The notes under the pieces are model-generated. The model made no database searches and was not told the origin of the DNA. It saw nothing but the letters and a program-made list of their open reading frames with translations. A stretch of 64,000 nt of DNA from Amycolatopsis japonica (GTDB lineage: Bacteria > Actinomycetota > Actinomycetes > Mycobacteriales > Pseudonocardiaceae), in the NCBI RefSeq assembly GCF_000732925.1, contig NZ_CP008953.1:7068001-7132000 (forward strand). The letters are read 5' to 3'. Each line of letters starts with the position of its first letter. Within the stretch, counting starts at the first letter, position 1. A program made the translations under genes and the position numbers. This document shows positions 16,182 to 24,529 of this stretch, one piece after another.

Positions 16182-16847
16182 ATGAGCCCGCGAACGGCAT
16201 CCGACAATCTCGTCCACAACTACCTGTTCTTGCGGCGCGCCATAGGTTTCCTCGGGATCGGGCTGCCCTTCGTACTGGTCTTCGGGAAGCTGGTCGTCGA
16301 CGGTGGCGGCCTGCTCAATTCGATCAGCGGCTACTACTACTCGGGAATGCGTGACGTCTGGGTCGGCGTCATGTGCGCCATCGGCGTCTTCCTGTTGTCC
16401 TACCGGGGTTACGGCCGGGTCGACGACATCGCCGGGAACATCGCGGCGGTGGCCGCCGTCGGGGTGGCGCTCTTCCCCACGACACCGGCGAACGGCGACC
16501 GCTCGGACGAGATCATCGGGCTGCTGCACCTCGGCTTCGCCGCGGTCTTCTTCCTCACCTTGGCGTTCTTCTGCATCGTGCTGTTCACCAAGTCGGACAA
16601 GGAGATCCCCGGCGCCCGCAAACCCGAACGGAACCGGCTGTACGTCGCGTCGGGCGTGATCATGCTGGTGTGCCTGGCGTTGATCGTGCTCTGCGGGCTG
16701 GTGTTCGACGACCTGACGAAGGACCTCTACCCGGCGCTGTGGCTGGAGTCGGTGGCGATCCTCGCGTTCGGTGTCGCCTGGCTCACCAAGGGCGGGACGC
16801 TGCTGCCGGACAAGACCGCGCTCCCGGGAACGCGCGTGACGGCCTGA
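16182..16847 (+). CDS. DUF998-type multi-pass membrane protein
   Basis: The 221-residue protein has about six hydrophobic helices, beginning AIGFLGIGLPFVLVFGKLVV, and a periplasmic-side ISGYYYSGMRD motif. Another notable segment is ALFPTTPANGDRSDEIIGLLH. This order resembles DUF998-like membrane proteins of unknown role. ATG 16182 has GGAGG 5 nt upstream. Monocistronic. Confidence 0.7.
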   Translation: MSPRTASDNLVHNYLFLRRAIGFLGIGLPFVLVFGKLVVDGGGLLNSISGYYYSGMRDVWVGVMCAIGVFLLSYRGYGRVDDIAGNIAAVAAVGVALFPTTPANGDRSDEIIGLLHLGFAAVFFLTLAFFCIVLFTKSDKEIPGARKPERNRLYVASGVIMLVCLALIVLCGLVFDDLTKDLYPALWLESVAILAFGVAWLTKGGTLLPDKTALPGTRVTA

Positions 16848-16902
16848 CCTGTGCCGATCAAGGTAAAGGAACCTTTATCCTCGGCCGGGTCGTTGAGGCC
16901 GT

Positions 16903-17529
16903 ATGACCGATCGCATCGCACTCCGGCTCGGCCGTCGCGACCTGCTGGTGGTGGCGGGGATCCCCGGGGCGGGCAAGACCACCCTGCTGTCCCGGGCGGC
17001 GACCGGCGCGCTACCGGTACTCGATTCCGACCAGGTCCGCGCGCGGCTGCGTGAACGGCTGCCGCCCGCGCTGCCGTACCGGATCTACCGGCCGCTGGTC
17101 CACGTCTGGCATCGCGCGCGGGTCGTCCGCTCCGCGCTGGCGGACGGCGGCCCGCTCGTCGTGCACGAACCGTCGACCAGGGCCACGACTCGCGGCCTGC
17201 TGGCCCTGCTCGGCCTGCTGAGCCGACGTCCGGTCCGGTTGCTGTGGCTCGACGTGGCCCCGGAAGACGCCCGCGCGGGCCAAGTCGCGCGCGGGCGGGT
17301 CATCCGGCGGCATTCGTTCGCCCGCCACGTCAAAAGGGCCGAGAAGGTCCGCCGCGCCCTGCGTGAAGGCTGGGTCCCGGCGGGCTGGCACAGCGCGCGG
17401 ATGGTGACCCGCGAGGTCACCGGCGCGCTGCGCTTCGTCACCGAGGAGGAGCCGGGGAGACACCGCTCAGGCGACGTCCGGCTCCTCCGCGTCGAGCGCC
17501 CCGCCGCACACACAGTCCGCGCGGGCTAG
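16903..17529 (+). CDS. P-loop NTPase, zeta-toxin/gluconate-kinase-like
   Basis: The 208-residue protein opens with a Walker A motif AGIPGAGKTTLL (about residues 18-29), then VLDSDQVRARLRERLP, and a Walker B-like RLLWLDVAP strand. A basic lid, RGRVIRRHSFARHVKRAEKVRRAL, would contact phosphate. Such proteins phosphorylate small substrates or nucleotide sugars. No antitoxin lies beside it, so a toxin role is not supported. The last ~20 residues overlap a small minus-strand gene (17467-17610). Confidence 0.75.
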   Translation: MTDRIALRLGRRDLLVVAGIPGAGKTTLLSRAATGALPVLDSDQVRARLRERLPPALPYRIYRPLVHVWHRARVVRSALADGGPLVVHEPSTRATTRGLLALLGLLSRRPVRLLWLDVAPEDARAGQVARGRVIRRHSFARHVKRAEKVRRALREGWVPAGWHSARMVTREVTGALRFVTEEEPGRHRSGDVRLLRVERPAAHTVRAG

Positions 17530-17610
17530 CGGTTCCGGCTCGGGTTCGTCCGCGGGGCCGGGACAGTTCGGGTGCGGGTTCGGCGGCGTCCAGCGGATGC
17601 GTACCGGCAT
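17467..17610 (-). CDS. Small Pro-rich protein with three cysteines (47 aa)
   Basis: This gene is read from ATG 17610, with AAAGGA about 9 nt upstream, to TGA 17467. The product starts MPVRIRWTPPNPHPNCPGP, continues with an acidic stretch DEPEPEPL, and ends with ADCVCGGALDAEEPDVA. The C-V-C-G-G pattern plus an upstream Cys could bind a metal or be modified. G/C at third positions is high. It overlaps the 3' end of the P-loop gene by 63 nt, so one of the two ends may be misjudged. Function unknown. Confidence 0.5.
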   Translation of the reverse strand: MPVRIRWTPPNPHPNCPGPADEPEPEPLARADCVCGGALDAEEPDVA

Positions 17611-17676
17611 CGTCGTTCGTCCTTTCACTCCGCGAAATCCTCTTTCCCCGGAATACGGACGCGACGGACGTCCGGT

Positions 17677-18831
17677 TCAGATACCCACGTAGTTTTCGGC
17701 GAAGAAGTCTTGGTGCGCACGGGAAACCCGCAGGCTCTCCAGCCGTGCGTCCCGCAGTGCCCGCTGGAAGACGGCCTCGTCGTCGTATCCCGCCGGGCCG
17801 TGCAGCAGATTGATCATCCAGAGCGAGAACTCCTGCGCACGCCAGATCCGCGGCAGGCAGTCGGCGGAATAGCGATCGAGCGCCGTCGTGTCGCTCTCGG
17901 TATGGGCTTCGATCAACGCGTGCGCGAGGATCTCGGCCTCCATCAGCGCGAGATTCGCGCCCTTCGCGGCGGCGGGACTGATGAGGCTCGCCGCGTCCCC
18001 CGCGAGGAACAGGTTCCCCCGCTGGATCGTGTCCATCACGCGCGAGGCCATGTCCACGATCCGGCGCTCGATGATGGCGCCGCGTTTGAGCTCGCCGTAG
18101 CGATCGGAGCGCATCCGCACGTGCAGTTCGTCCCAGATCCGTTCGTCTCCCCACTCGTCCGGATCCTCGCCGCGCGGGACTTCGAGGTAATAGCGCGTCA
18201 CCGTCGGCGTCCTCGCCATATGCCCGGCGAATCCCCGTTCGTGGATCGCGTACCCGATCGCGGACATGCTCGGCGGCGCCTCGGCGAGGATCGCGAGCCA
18301 CGAGATGTCGTGATCCCGCCGGAAGACCCGCGCGGGGACGGATTTCAGCGAAACACCGCGCCTGCCGTCGCAGCCGGCGATGTACTTGGCACGCAACAGA
18401 AGATCATCGGCGATGACCGTCGCGTCCATGCCCGACACCGACGAGACCTCGGTGCCGAACCTGATCTCCCCGCCGCGAGCGAGGAACTCGGCGATCAGGT
18501 CGGTGACCAGGAACTGTTGCGGGTAAACGGTGTGCACCTCGCCGTTCCCCAGTTCGCCGTACTTCAGCTCGAATTCGGCCTGATCATTGCGGAACGCGCA
18601 GGTGTCGTGCCTCGCGCCCTTCTCGATCAGCCCGGCGGCGAGCCCGTTCTCGGTGAGCACGCGGACACTGTTCGCGGCGAGAAATCCCGCCCTCGCCCGG
18701 TTTTCGACGTGCTCACGGCTTTGCCGCTCGAGGATCAAGCAGTCGATCCCGGCCGCCCGCAGCAGGTTCCCCAGCGTGAGCCCGGCCGGACCGGCCCCCA
18801 CGATCACCACGTCGGCATCGATCTTTCCCAC
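17677..18831 (-). CDS. FAD-dependent aromatic hydroxylase, PobA-like
   Basis: The 384-residue protein has the FAD motif DVVIVGAGPAGLTLGNLL at the N-terminus, ERQSREHVENRARAGFL (R-x-R-A-G typical of 4-hydroxybenzoate 3-monooxygenase), the mid motif YIAGCDGRRGVS (D-G), and GDAASLISPAAAKGANLALMEAE as the second FAD motif. PobA uses NADPH and O2 to make protocatechuate from 4-hydroxybenzoate. Length fits (PobA is about 390), but the catalytic Tyr pair cannot be confirmed by eye and no pca genes are near, so substrate is tentative. GTG 18831 is chosen because it lies 5 residues before the dinucleotide fold. Confidence 0.78.
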   Translation of the reverse strand: MGKIDADVVIVGAGPAGLTLGNLLRAAGIDCLILERQSREHVENRARAGFLAANSVRVLTENGLAAGLIEKGARHDTCAFRNDQAEFELKYGELGNGEVHTVYPQQFLVTDLIAEFLARGGEIRFGTEVSSVSGMDATVIADDLLLRAKYIAGCDGRRGVSLKSVPARVFRRDHDISWLAILAEAPPSMSAIGYAIHERGFAGHMARTPTVTRYYLEVPRGEDPDEWGDERIWDELHVRMRSDRYGELKRGAIIERRIVDMASRVMDTIQRGNLFLAGDAASLISPAAAKGANLALMEAEILAHALIEAHTESDTTALDRYSADCLPRIWRAQEFSLWMINLLHGPAGYDDEAVFQRALRDARLESLRVSRAHQDFFAENYVGI

Positions 18832-18903
18832 GAAAGCCCCCAGTACCTTCGCCCGCCCCCAGCGCGGTCCAAGGTACACAAAACACCGTGACGCCGTGGG
18901 CGT

Positions 18904-19845
18904 TCAGTCCTTCCGCTCGCGCGCCCTCGCCCGGCGTTTCCCCTCGTGCATCGCCACGACCCGCGCGATCGGGATCGTGTGCCCCTGTTCGACGAGGTCG
19001 GCGGGCAAGGTCTGCGGTTCCGGCATCGACTCGGCCCACGGATCCTTGCCGCCGAGGAGATCGAGCGCCGTGTGCACGGTGAAATCGGCGGGAACCACGT
19101 TTTCGAGGTCGTCCCAGGCCACCGGGAACGACACCGGCAGCCCCGGCCGCAGGCGCGGGCTGTACGCCGCCGCGACCGTGTTGCTACCCGCCCGCGTCGA
19201 ATCGAGGTACACCTTGCCCTCGCGGTCTTCCACGATGTACGCGGTCGTCGCGACCGACGGATCGAGCCGCTCCGCGCGGGCGGCGAGCGCGCGGGTCGCG
19301 GCGAAGACGTCTTCGCCGCCTTGTCCCGGCACCAGCGGGACGAAGATGTGCACTCCCTTGGAACCGCTGGTCTTCACCGTCCCGACGAGGCCGGATTCGG
19401 CGAGCGCCTGGCGCACCAGCACGGCGGCCTTCACGACATGCGCGAAATCGTCACCGGCGGGCGGGTCCAGATCCAGCACGAGATGAGTGGGCCCCGCGTC
19501 GACGTCCGTGGTCATCAACGTCGGGTGATATTCGACGGCGCGCTGGTTCGCGAACCACAGCAGCGTGCGGCGGTCGTCGCAGAGCGCGTACGACACCTGC
19601 CGCTTCGACGTCTCCGCCCACATCCCGTACCGCTTCACCCAGTCGGGCGTGTACTTGGGCAGGTTCTTCTGCATGAACGGGTCCTGGCCGCGCAGGATCC
19701 GGATCACCGAAAGCGGCCTGTTCGCCAGCACCGGGACGAGGCGGTCCGCGACGGCGTCCAGATAGTCCACCAGGTCGCGTTTGGTCGCGCCCTCGAACAA
19801 GGGCTGGTCGAGATTGGTCAGCTTGACGCCGTCCCGTTCGCACAT
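18904..19845 (-). CDS. ligD: Stand-alone LigD-type polymerase (AEP primase-polymerase)
   Basis: The 313-residue protein matches only the polymerase domain of LigD. Motif I is HLVLDLDPPAGDDF (catalytic D-x-D), motif II SGSKGVHIFVPL, and motif III has VEDREGKVYLD. KLTNLDQPLFEGATKRDLVDYL at the start is the usual N-terminal segment. Such enzymes fill gaps and prime in bacterial non-homologous end joining with Ku and a separate ligase, and prefer ribonucleotides. Neither Ku nor the LigD ligase domain is in this window. ATG 19845 gives the family start. Confidence 0.88.
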   Translation of the reverse strand: MCERDGVKLTNLDQPLFEGATKRDLVDYLDAVADRLVPVLANRPLSVIRILRGQDPFMQKNLPKYTPDWVKRYGMWAETSKRQVSYALCDDRRTLLWFANQRAVEYHPTLMTTDVDAGPTHLVLDLDPPAGDDFAHVVKAAVLVRQALAESGLVGTVKTSGSKGVHIFVPLVPGQGGEDVFAATRALAARAERLDPSVATTAYIVEDREGKVYLDSTRAGSNTVAAAYSPRLRPGLPVSFPVAWDDLENVVPADFTVHTALDLLGGKDPWAESMPEPQTLPADLVEQGHTIPIARVVAMHEGKRRARARERKD

Positions 19846-19867
19846 GGGACGAGCCTGACACAAAAGC

Positions 19868-19913
19868 CTCGTGAGTGGTAATGACGGTGGGAACCGTCAT
19901 TACCACTCACGAG
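19868..19913. terminator. Perfect 21-bp stem hairpin 3' of the LPMO gene
   Basis: The arms 19868-19888 and 19893-19913 are fully complementary around GGGA. The element starts with CTCGTGAGTGG, shared with the terminator at 24875. It lies 9 nt beyond the stop of the minus-strand LPMO gene. Confidence 0.8.
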
Positions 19914-19922
19914 CGCCACTAC

Positions 19923-20438
19923 TTAGCTGATGTTGGCGTCGATGCAGGCGTAGAACGCGTTCGCCGTGTCGTACACGTTCCAGCGGGCGAGGATCTTGTG
20001 CCGCCCGCTCTGCTGCAGGTTCACGCTGTGGGTGACCGTGGCACCCGGCTGCGCGCCACCGTCGTTGAAGCTGGCGACCTTGGCGCCGTCGACGAAGTAC
20101 TCCCAAGTGCTGGTGCGGTGGCGAGCCGTCAGCGTCCACCGGAACGTGGTGGTACGGCCGAGGGAATGCACCTTCCAGCCCTTGCTGTCATCGTTGAGGT
20201 CCGCGAAACGGCCGACACCGCCGTTGCAGCTCATGAGACCCTTGGGGCCTTCGACACTTTGCGGTTCCCATTTGATGGAGCCACAGGAAACGGTGTTCTG
20301 GGCGCATTGCGCCTGCCTGCTCGCGGGCGAGGAAACGTAGCCGTGCGCGCTGGCGGTGCCCGCCGGGATCGCGACCAGGGCCGCCGGCACCATCGCCGCA
20401 CCGGCCGCCAGGGTCAAAAGCCGTCGTTTGAAGCTCAT
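19923..20438 (-). CDS. Secreted AA10 lytic polysaccharide monooxygenase (compact, chitin type)
   Basis: The 171-residue precursor has a signal peptide (MSFKRRLLTLAAG...GTASA) cleaved before HGYVSSP, so His1 of the copper histidine brace is the mature N-terminus. The second brace His is in TLTARHRTSTWEYF, and WNVYDTANAFYACIDANI holds the axial Phe. The mature protein is about 140 residues with no carbohydrate-binding module, like the smallest Streptomyces AA10 enzymes. It oxidatively cleaves chitin or related polysaccharide outside the cell. ATG 20438 has AAGGGG 7 nt upstream. A DasR-type site lies 116 nt upstream, implying control by N-acetylglucosamine. Confidence 0.9.
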   Translation of the reverse strand: MSFKRRLLTLAAGAAMVPAALVAIPAGTASAHGYVSSPASRQAQCAQNTVSCGSIKWEPQSVEGPKGLMSCNGGVGRFADLNDDSKGWKVHSLGRTTTFRWTLTARHRTSTWEYFVDGAKVASFNDGGAQPGATVTHSVNLQQSGRHKILARWNVYDTANAFYACIDANIS

Positions 20439-20553
20439 GCCTACCCCTTTCCCAATCTCTACACCCACCGCGGACTCGAGATTCCTGGGTCACAGCGAGC
20501 GAAATACCAATGAAGGTGGGGACACATCCGCCGAAGCGCCGAGCCGGCGAATG

Positions 20554-20565
20554 TGGTCTAGACCA
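20554..20565. promoter_or_regulatory. DasR-type operator (dre) upstream of the LPMO gene
   Basis: TGGTCTAGACCA is a perfect 12-bp palindrome equal to the core of the Streptomyces dre site (from memory AGTGGTCTAGACCACT). It stands in the 212-nt gap 20439-20650, 116 nt before the LPMO ATG, and no other structure was seen there. Binding is inferred. Confidence 0.78.
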
Positions 20566-20650
20566 TAATTGGTTCAGACGACTCGGTCAAGAGTAACCAA
20601 CCGGGCACTTGGAGTCGTGAAGATCGAACAGGGGTTGTCAAGCCGGAGGA

Positions 20651-23251
20651 TCAGCCCGCACCCAAACAGACGAACGGTCGCCGGAACGGATCAACGGCGA
20701 TGGTGTCCGCCAGCGCGGTCGCCGGTCCGGCCCCTCCCGCGAGACCGCGGTGGTAATCGTCCATCGCGGCCGCCGCGGCCTCGTCACCGACTCGGCTCAA
20801 CGGCGCGATCACCGTCCGCGAACCGCTCGCGAGCAACGCGCTGGCGAAACCGAGGACCTCGTCGCCGGGCCGGATCCGGTTCAGCGCCAATTCGCACGCC
20901 GCGAAGACGACCTGTGTCGGCGGCTGCGCCAACCCGGCCATCTCGTGCGCGAAGAGCGCGCCGTCGGCCAATTCCAGCCGGGAGAACAAGGCGTTCTCGG
21001 GCTCGTGCGCACCGTGTGCGGCGATGTGCGCGAGCTTCGCCCCGTCCAGCGCGCGCAAGACGGAGGACACGGTCGCCTCGGCACCGGCCAGCGTCCGCGC
21101 GGTCCGGTAATGCACGGCGAGTTTGTCCAGCTCACCACGCGTCCCGACAAGTCCGGGGCCCCGGACGAGAACGACCTTCCGCGCACGGGAGACGGTCGAC
21201 CGCGCCGCCCCCAGCCAGGCCGTCGCCGACGGCGCGACGACGATCGGCCGCGACCGCAACGCCGGCAGCACTCCCCACGGGACGGCGAACAACGGACCGG
21301 TCGGCACGACGATCAGGCCGCGATCCCCGAGCAGCGCTTCGAGCGGCCGGATCAGCTGGGTGTCCAGCCGGTCGGCCTGTTTCCGCGCCGAACCGAGCAC
21401 CGACTGGACCAACGGCGCCGGCAGGCGATCCGGCGCGAGGGCGTCGAGATCGACGTTCAGCATCCGCGCAGACTCCGCCGCCCGCTCGGCCGAACCGAGC
21501 CGCATCAGCTCGCACCGCCCGTCGACGACGACCATCGCCACCAGGTCGTCCCCCGACGACGCGAAACTCACCAACGCGCGTTCGCCCAGCTCCTCGGCGA
21601 CCTCCGCGAGCCGCGCGACCGGCCGGGGCCTCCCCCAGCGACCCGTATGCCAGCCGAGCCGATGCGCCTCGCGCAACCGCTCGGCGTGCTTCGTCCGCAA
21701 GGCCGCCGTCGGATGCCCCTCGTGCTGCGCCTGATGGATCGCCTGATCGAGCCCTCGGACCTCGCCGACGCGCTCGGCGAGCTCCGGATCGGTCGCGACA
21801 ACCGGTTCGTACCGGTAACTTTGCGCCCGGGTCCGCTCCGTCCAGCCGAACAACCGGGCCGCATCGGCCCGCTCCAGCACGATCTTGACGGCCAGATCCG
21901 CCAGCTCCCTGCCGTGCAGCGCCGTACCGGAAACCAGCTCGATACCGCCCATCCGGTCGCGGACGCGGTCGAGTTCGGTGAGCCCGGCCCGGATCTCCGC
22001 CAGCGCCTTGGTCTTGTCCCCCTCGGCCACCGCGAGTTCCGCACGGCAAAGCCTGCGCAGCATCCGGTAATCGACGGAAGTCAACCGCCCCGGCTGCGGA
22101 ATCCGCGCGAGCAGCTCGGCGGCGCGTTTGCGTTTCCCCTTCCGCAGCTCGACCCGAACCGCCAGCATCCGCGCCAGCGCGGCCTGATCGGCGAGCCGCG
22201 GCATCGGCATCCCGTTCGCCGCCCGCAGCGCGCGCGAGGTCAGAGTGGGCGGGATTTCGTTGGTGCGCAAGGCTTCCTGCACGTCGGCGCGGAGGCCGAC
22301 GATGGTCGCGTTGGCGACACAGGTCTGGCAGCCCCAGCGAAGCATCCTGCGACGGGCGGACGCGGCGTGGGAACGGGCGAGTTCGAGATCGTCACTCATC
22401 AAGGCCGCCGAGGCACGGAGCAGCTCCGCCCCGGCCAAATCCCTGGCGACGCTTCGTTGCTCCAGCATCCACGGAATTATTTCGTCGAGATGACCGCCGG
22501 CCTCGTCCGCGAGCCCAGCGGTGAGCAGGGCCCTGGCCTGTTCCTGCTTGAGCAACGGAGGCGTCATGGTCCCTAACTGCTGATAGATGCGCTCACTTTC
22601 CTCGTGGACGCGCAGCGCGGCCGGAACGTTCCCGACGCGCTGTTCGAGGATCCCGAGGTGCCGTCTCACCTCGGCGGCCTGTACTCGCAAGCCGTTCGAG
22701 TCCGCGATCTCGATTCCCTCGGAAAGGTCTGCCCGGGCCCGGCCGACTTCACCCAGCCGGGTATAGGCGAGCCCACGGGTGGCCAGCGTGTTCAGGAAGC
22801 CGTCGAGCAGCGGCAGCCGGTCGGTCGCCACTGCCAATCCGGCCCTCTTGTGTTCGAGCGAAGCGTCGAAAAAGACGATGCTTTCTTCGTTGCGCCCCGC
22901 CGACATGAGCAGAAGGGCGTAGTTGTGGTCGACGCGGCCGCTGAGGTCCGTCTTCAGCCATGGATCCGAGACTTCGTCGAGAAGTGGGCGGATCGCGTCG
23001 AGACCGGCAAGCCCCGCCGAGACCGCGCCACTGGTCTCCGAACCGACCGTCGCGATGGTCGACGCCAGCCGAATCCGGGCGACCAGCCACTCGTCACCGT
23101 GTTCCGCCGCCACGGGATGGATCGATTCGAGCAACGCCATCCCTCGGCGAAGCAGCCGGATCCCCTCGCGCTGACGTGCGGAACAAGCCGCTTCGAGCCC
23201 GGCTTGATGCAGGCCACGCGCTTTACGAATGACCTCGAGTTGATCGAGCAT
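20651..23251 (-). CDS. TPR-CHAT protein (caspase-like peptidase)
   Basis: The 866-residue protein has an N-terminal and central region of helical TPR-like repeats (for example GEVGRARADLSEGIEIADS and VGNVPAALRVHEESERIYQQ). The C-terminal CHAT domain spans about residues 570-866. The catalytic pair is His746 (HIAAHGAHEP) and Cys786 (FAACELAL), followed by GDEVLGFASALLASGSRTVI. CHAT proteins are clan CD cysteine peptidases, often triggered by a partner. ATG 23251 is preferred to upstream GTGs. A 57-residue peptide gene lies immediately upstream on the same strand (23356-23529), a possible regulator or substrate. Confidence 0.88.
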   Translation of the reverse strand: MLDQLEVIRKARGLHQAGLEAACSARQREGIRLLRRGMALLESIHPVAAEHGDEWLVARIRLASTIATVGSETSGAVSAGLAGLDAIRPLLDEVSDPWLKTDLSGRVDHNYALLLMSAGRNEESIVFFDASLEHKRAGLAVATDRLPLLDGFLNTLATRGLAYTRLGEVGRARADLSEGIEIADSNGLRVQAAEVRRHLGILEQRVGNVPAALRVHEESERIYQQLGTMTPPLLKQEQARALLTAGLADEAGGHLDEIIPWMLEQRSVARDLAGAELLRASAALMSDDLELARSHAASARRRMLRWGCQTCVANATIVGLRADVQEALRTNEIPPTLTSRALRAANGMPMPRLADQAALARMLAVRVELRKGKRKRAAELLARIPQPGRLTSVDYRMLRRLCRAELAVAEGDKTKALAEIRAGLTELDRVRDRMGGIELVSGTALHGRELADLAVKIVLERADAARLFGWTERTRAQSYRYEPVVATDPELAERVGEVRGLDQAIHQAQHEGHPTAALRTKHAERLREAHRLGWHTGRWGRPRPVARLAEVAEELGERALVSFASSGDDLVAMVVVDGRCELMRLGSAERAAESARMLNVDLDALAPDRLPAPLVQSVLGSARKQADRLDTQLIRPLEALLGDRGLIVVPTGPLFAVPWGVLPALRSRPIVVAPSATAWLGAARSTVSRARKVVLVRGPGLVGTRGELDKLAVHYRTARTLAGAEATVSSVLRALDGAKLAHIAAHGAHEPENALFSRLELADGALFAHEMAGLAQPPTQVVFAACELALNRIRPGDEVLGFASALLASGSRTVIAPLSRVGDEAAAAAMDDYHRGLAGGAGPATALADTIAVDPFRRPFVCLGAG

Positions 23252-23355
23252 GGTGACAGCCACTGATCTATGAGAACACAGTCCGTAGCCGAATGAATCC
23301 CGCCCGCCGGGAAACACCCGGCGGGCGGGAAAAAGCCTTCAGCACAATCCGCGCC

Positions 23356-23529
23356 TCAGGGCACAGGCGGCGGAGTCTGGGCGCACCCACCAGTGCATTC
23401 CAGCAGCTTGTCGCGGTAGTGCTCGCAGTCCGGGCTGTGCTCGTGCTGCGGCAGTTCGGGCTTGGGCTGAGCCGGGTCGACCGGCTCCTCCTCGCCGATG
23501 GGGTCCTTGACGTCCGTAGGCGTCGACAT
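23356..23529 (-). CDS. Small acidic cysteine-containing peptide upstream of the CHAT gene (57 aa)
   Basis: The product from ATG 23529 starts MSTPTDVKDPIGEEEPVDP, is Pro/Glu-rich, and ends with HEHSPDCEHYRDKLLECTG followed by GCAQTPPPVP. Its three cysteines (C-x9-C-x3-C) and two nearby His could bind metal. A strong GGAGGAG ribosome-binding site sits 8 nt upstream. It is 104 nt ahead of the TPR-CHAT gene on the same strand with no obvious terminator between, so co-transcription is likely. I do not recognise the family. Confidence 0.7.
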   Translation of the reverse strand: MSTPTDVKDPIGEEEPVDPAQPKPELPQHEHSPDCEHYRDKLLECTGGCAQTPPPVP

Positions 23530-23594
23530 TTGACGATCTCCTCCCCTGATGATCTTTTCTGTCGTACCAGGCAGCCCCATTACGGCGGCCCCCT

Positions 23595-23623
23595 CCGTTC
23601 GCAGGCCCTCTTCCTGCGAACGG
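23595..23623. promoter_or_regulatory. Perfect 11-bp hairpin upstream of the peptide-CHAT pair
   Basis: CCGTTCGCAGG (23595-23605) and CCTGCGAACGG (23613-23623) form a perfect stem around a 7-nt loop, 66 nt upstream of the peptide ATG. It could be a regulator-binding palindrome or an mRNA leader structure. The rest of 23624-23896 shows no gene I can support. Confidence 0.5.
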
Positions 23624-23896
23624 GGCAATAGTGCCACAACGGAGCAGTGATCGGGAGTTTTTACCTACACTGAGTCATCGGCGGCACCCAATAGGGGGAC
23701 GCTTGATTAGCGAGCCTCACGACCTCCTCCGCATGGCCGCACAGACGTCCGCGAAGTGGCCCAAGAGAGATCATTTCGCTGGGCCATCCGGCCTAAGATC
23801 CAAAACTTCTTGCGGCACAAGGGTTTCCGGCCGAGAAGGCGGGGAACTCACCGCCTGTCGGGGGATGACCGGCGAATATCCGGAGGAGAGATAACG

Positions 23897-24529
23897 ATGC
23901 CCACGTGGTTGGTCATCATCATCGTCATCGCCGCGATCCTGGTGGTGGGAGCGGCCGCTTGGTTCGTCATCGAAGGACAACGCAGGCGGCGATTGCGAGA
24001 GACGTTCGGGCCCGAATACGACCGGGCCGTCAAGGAGCACGAAAGCCCGCGAGAAGCCGAACGTGAGCTTTCGTCGCGGGTGAAACGACATTCGGATCTC
24101 GACATCCGGCCGTTGCCCGAGACCACAAAGGACCGGTACGCGCAGGAATGGGCGCTGATCCAGGAACAGTTCGTCGACCGCCCGTCCGGCGCCGTCGTCG
24201 AGGCGGACCGGGTACTGGTCTCGTTGATGGCCGAGCGCGGCTACCCGACCGAGGGGTACGACCAGCAGCTCGCGGATCTGTCCGTCCGGCACGCGAACGC
24301 GTTGCGGCACTACCGCGCCGGGCACGACACGCTGGTGCGCCACCGGGAATCCGAAATGTCCACAGAGGACATGCGGGAAGCGATGAAGCACTACCGCGAA
24401 GTGTTCGAAGATCTGTTGACCGATGCCGGCGAAGGAGCGGAAAGCCATGGAAAGCAGGCCACTGGAAACCGAGGGAACGGAACGCGTCGCGGGGACGACG
24501 GAACGGCCCGACGAGGATCGGACCGCTGA
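23897..24529 (+). CDS. Membrane-anchored protein of unknown family (W-x2-IQ-x2-FVD-x-P)
   Basis: The 210-residue protein starts at ATG 23897 behind GGAGGAGAG. The N-terminal helix LVIIIVIAAILVVGAAAWFV anchors a cytoplasmic region that is charged and helical. A core motif (about residues 80-110) reads EWALIQEQFVDRPSGAVVEA then DRVLVSLM, and a later YRAGHDTLVRHRES...STEDMREAMKHYREVFEDLL segment follows. The downstream gene repeats the same order of motifs, so the two are paralogues. The C-tail is low-complexity (GKQATGNRGNGTRRGDD). Function unknown; it may be an envelope-stress or scaffolding protein. Confidence 0.78.
   Translation: MPTWLVIIIVIAAILVVGAAAWFVIEGQRRRRLRETFGPEYDRAVKEHESPREAERELSSRVKRHSDLDIRPLPETTKDRYAQEWALIQEQFVDRPSGAVVEADRVLVSLMAERGYPTEGYDQQLADLSVRHANALRHYRAGHDTLVRHRESEMSTEDMREAMKHYREVFEDLLTDAGEGAESHGKQATGNRGNGTRRGDDGTARRGSDR

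Noticed and set aside
16862..16881. AAGGTAAAGGAACCTTTATCC as another copy of the dispersed element
   Set aside because: Only weak resemblance; it may be a promoter-proximal palindrome. Not counted.
16903..17529. Zeta toxin of a toxin-antitoxin pair
   Set aside because: There is no epsilon-like antitoxin gene beside it; only the P-loop fold is supported.
23631..23894. 87-residue plus-strand frame before the membrane-anchored protein
   Set aside because: No ribosome-binding site or recognisable motif, and it overlaps the strong signal for ATG 23897.
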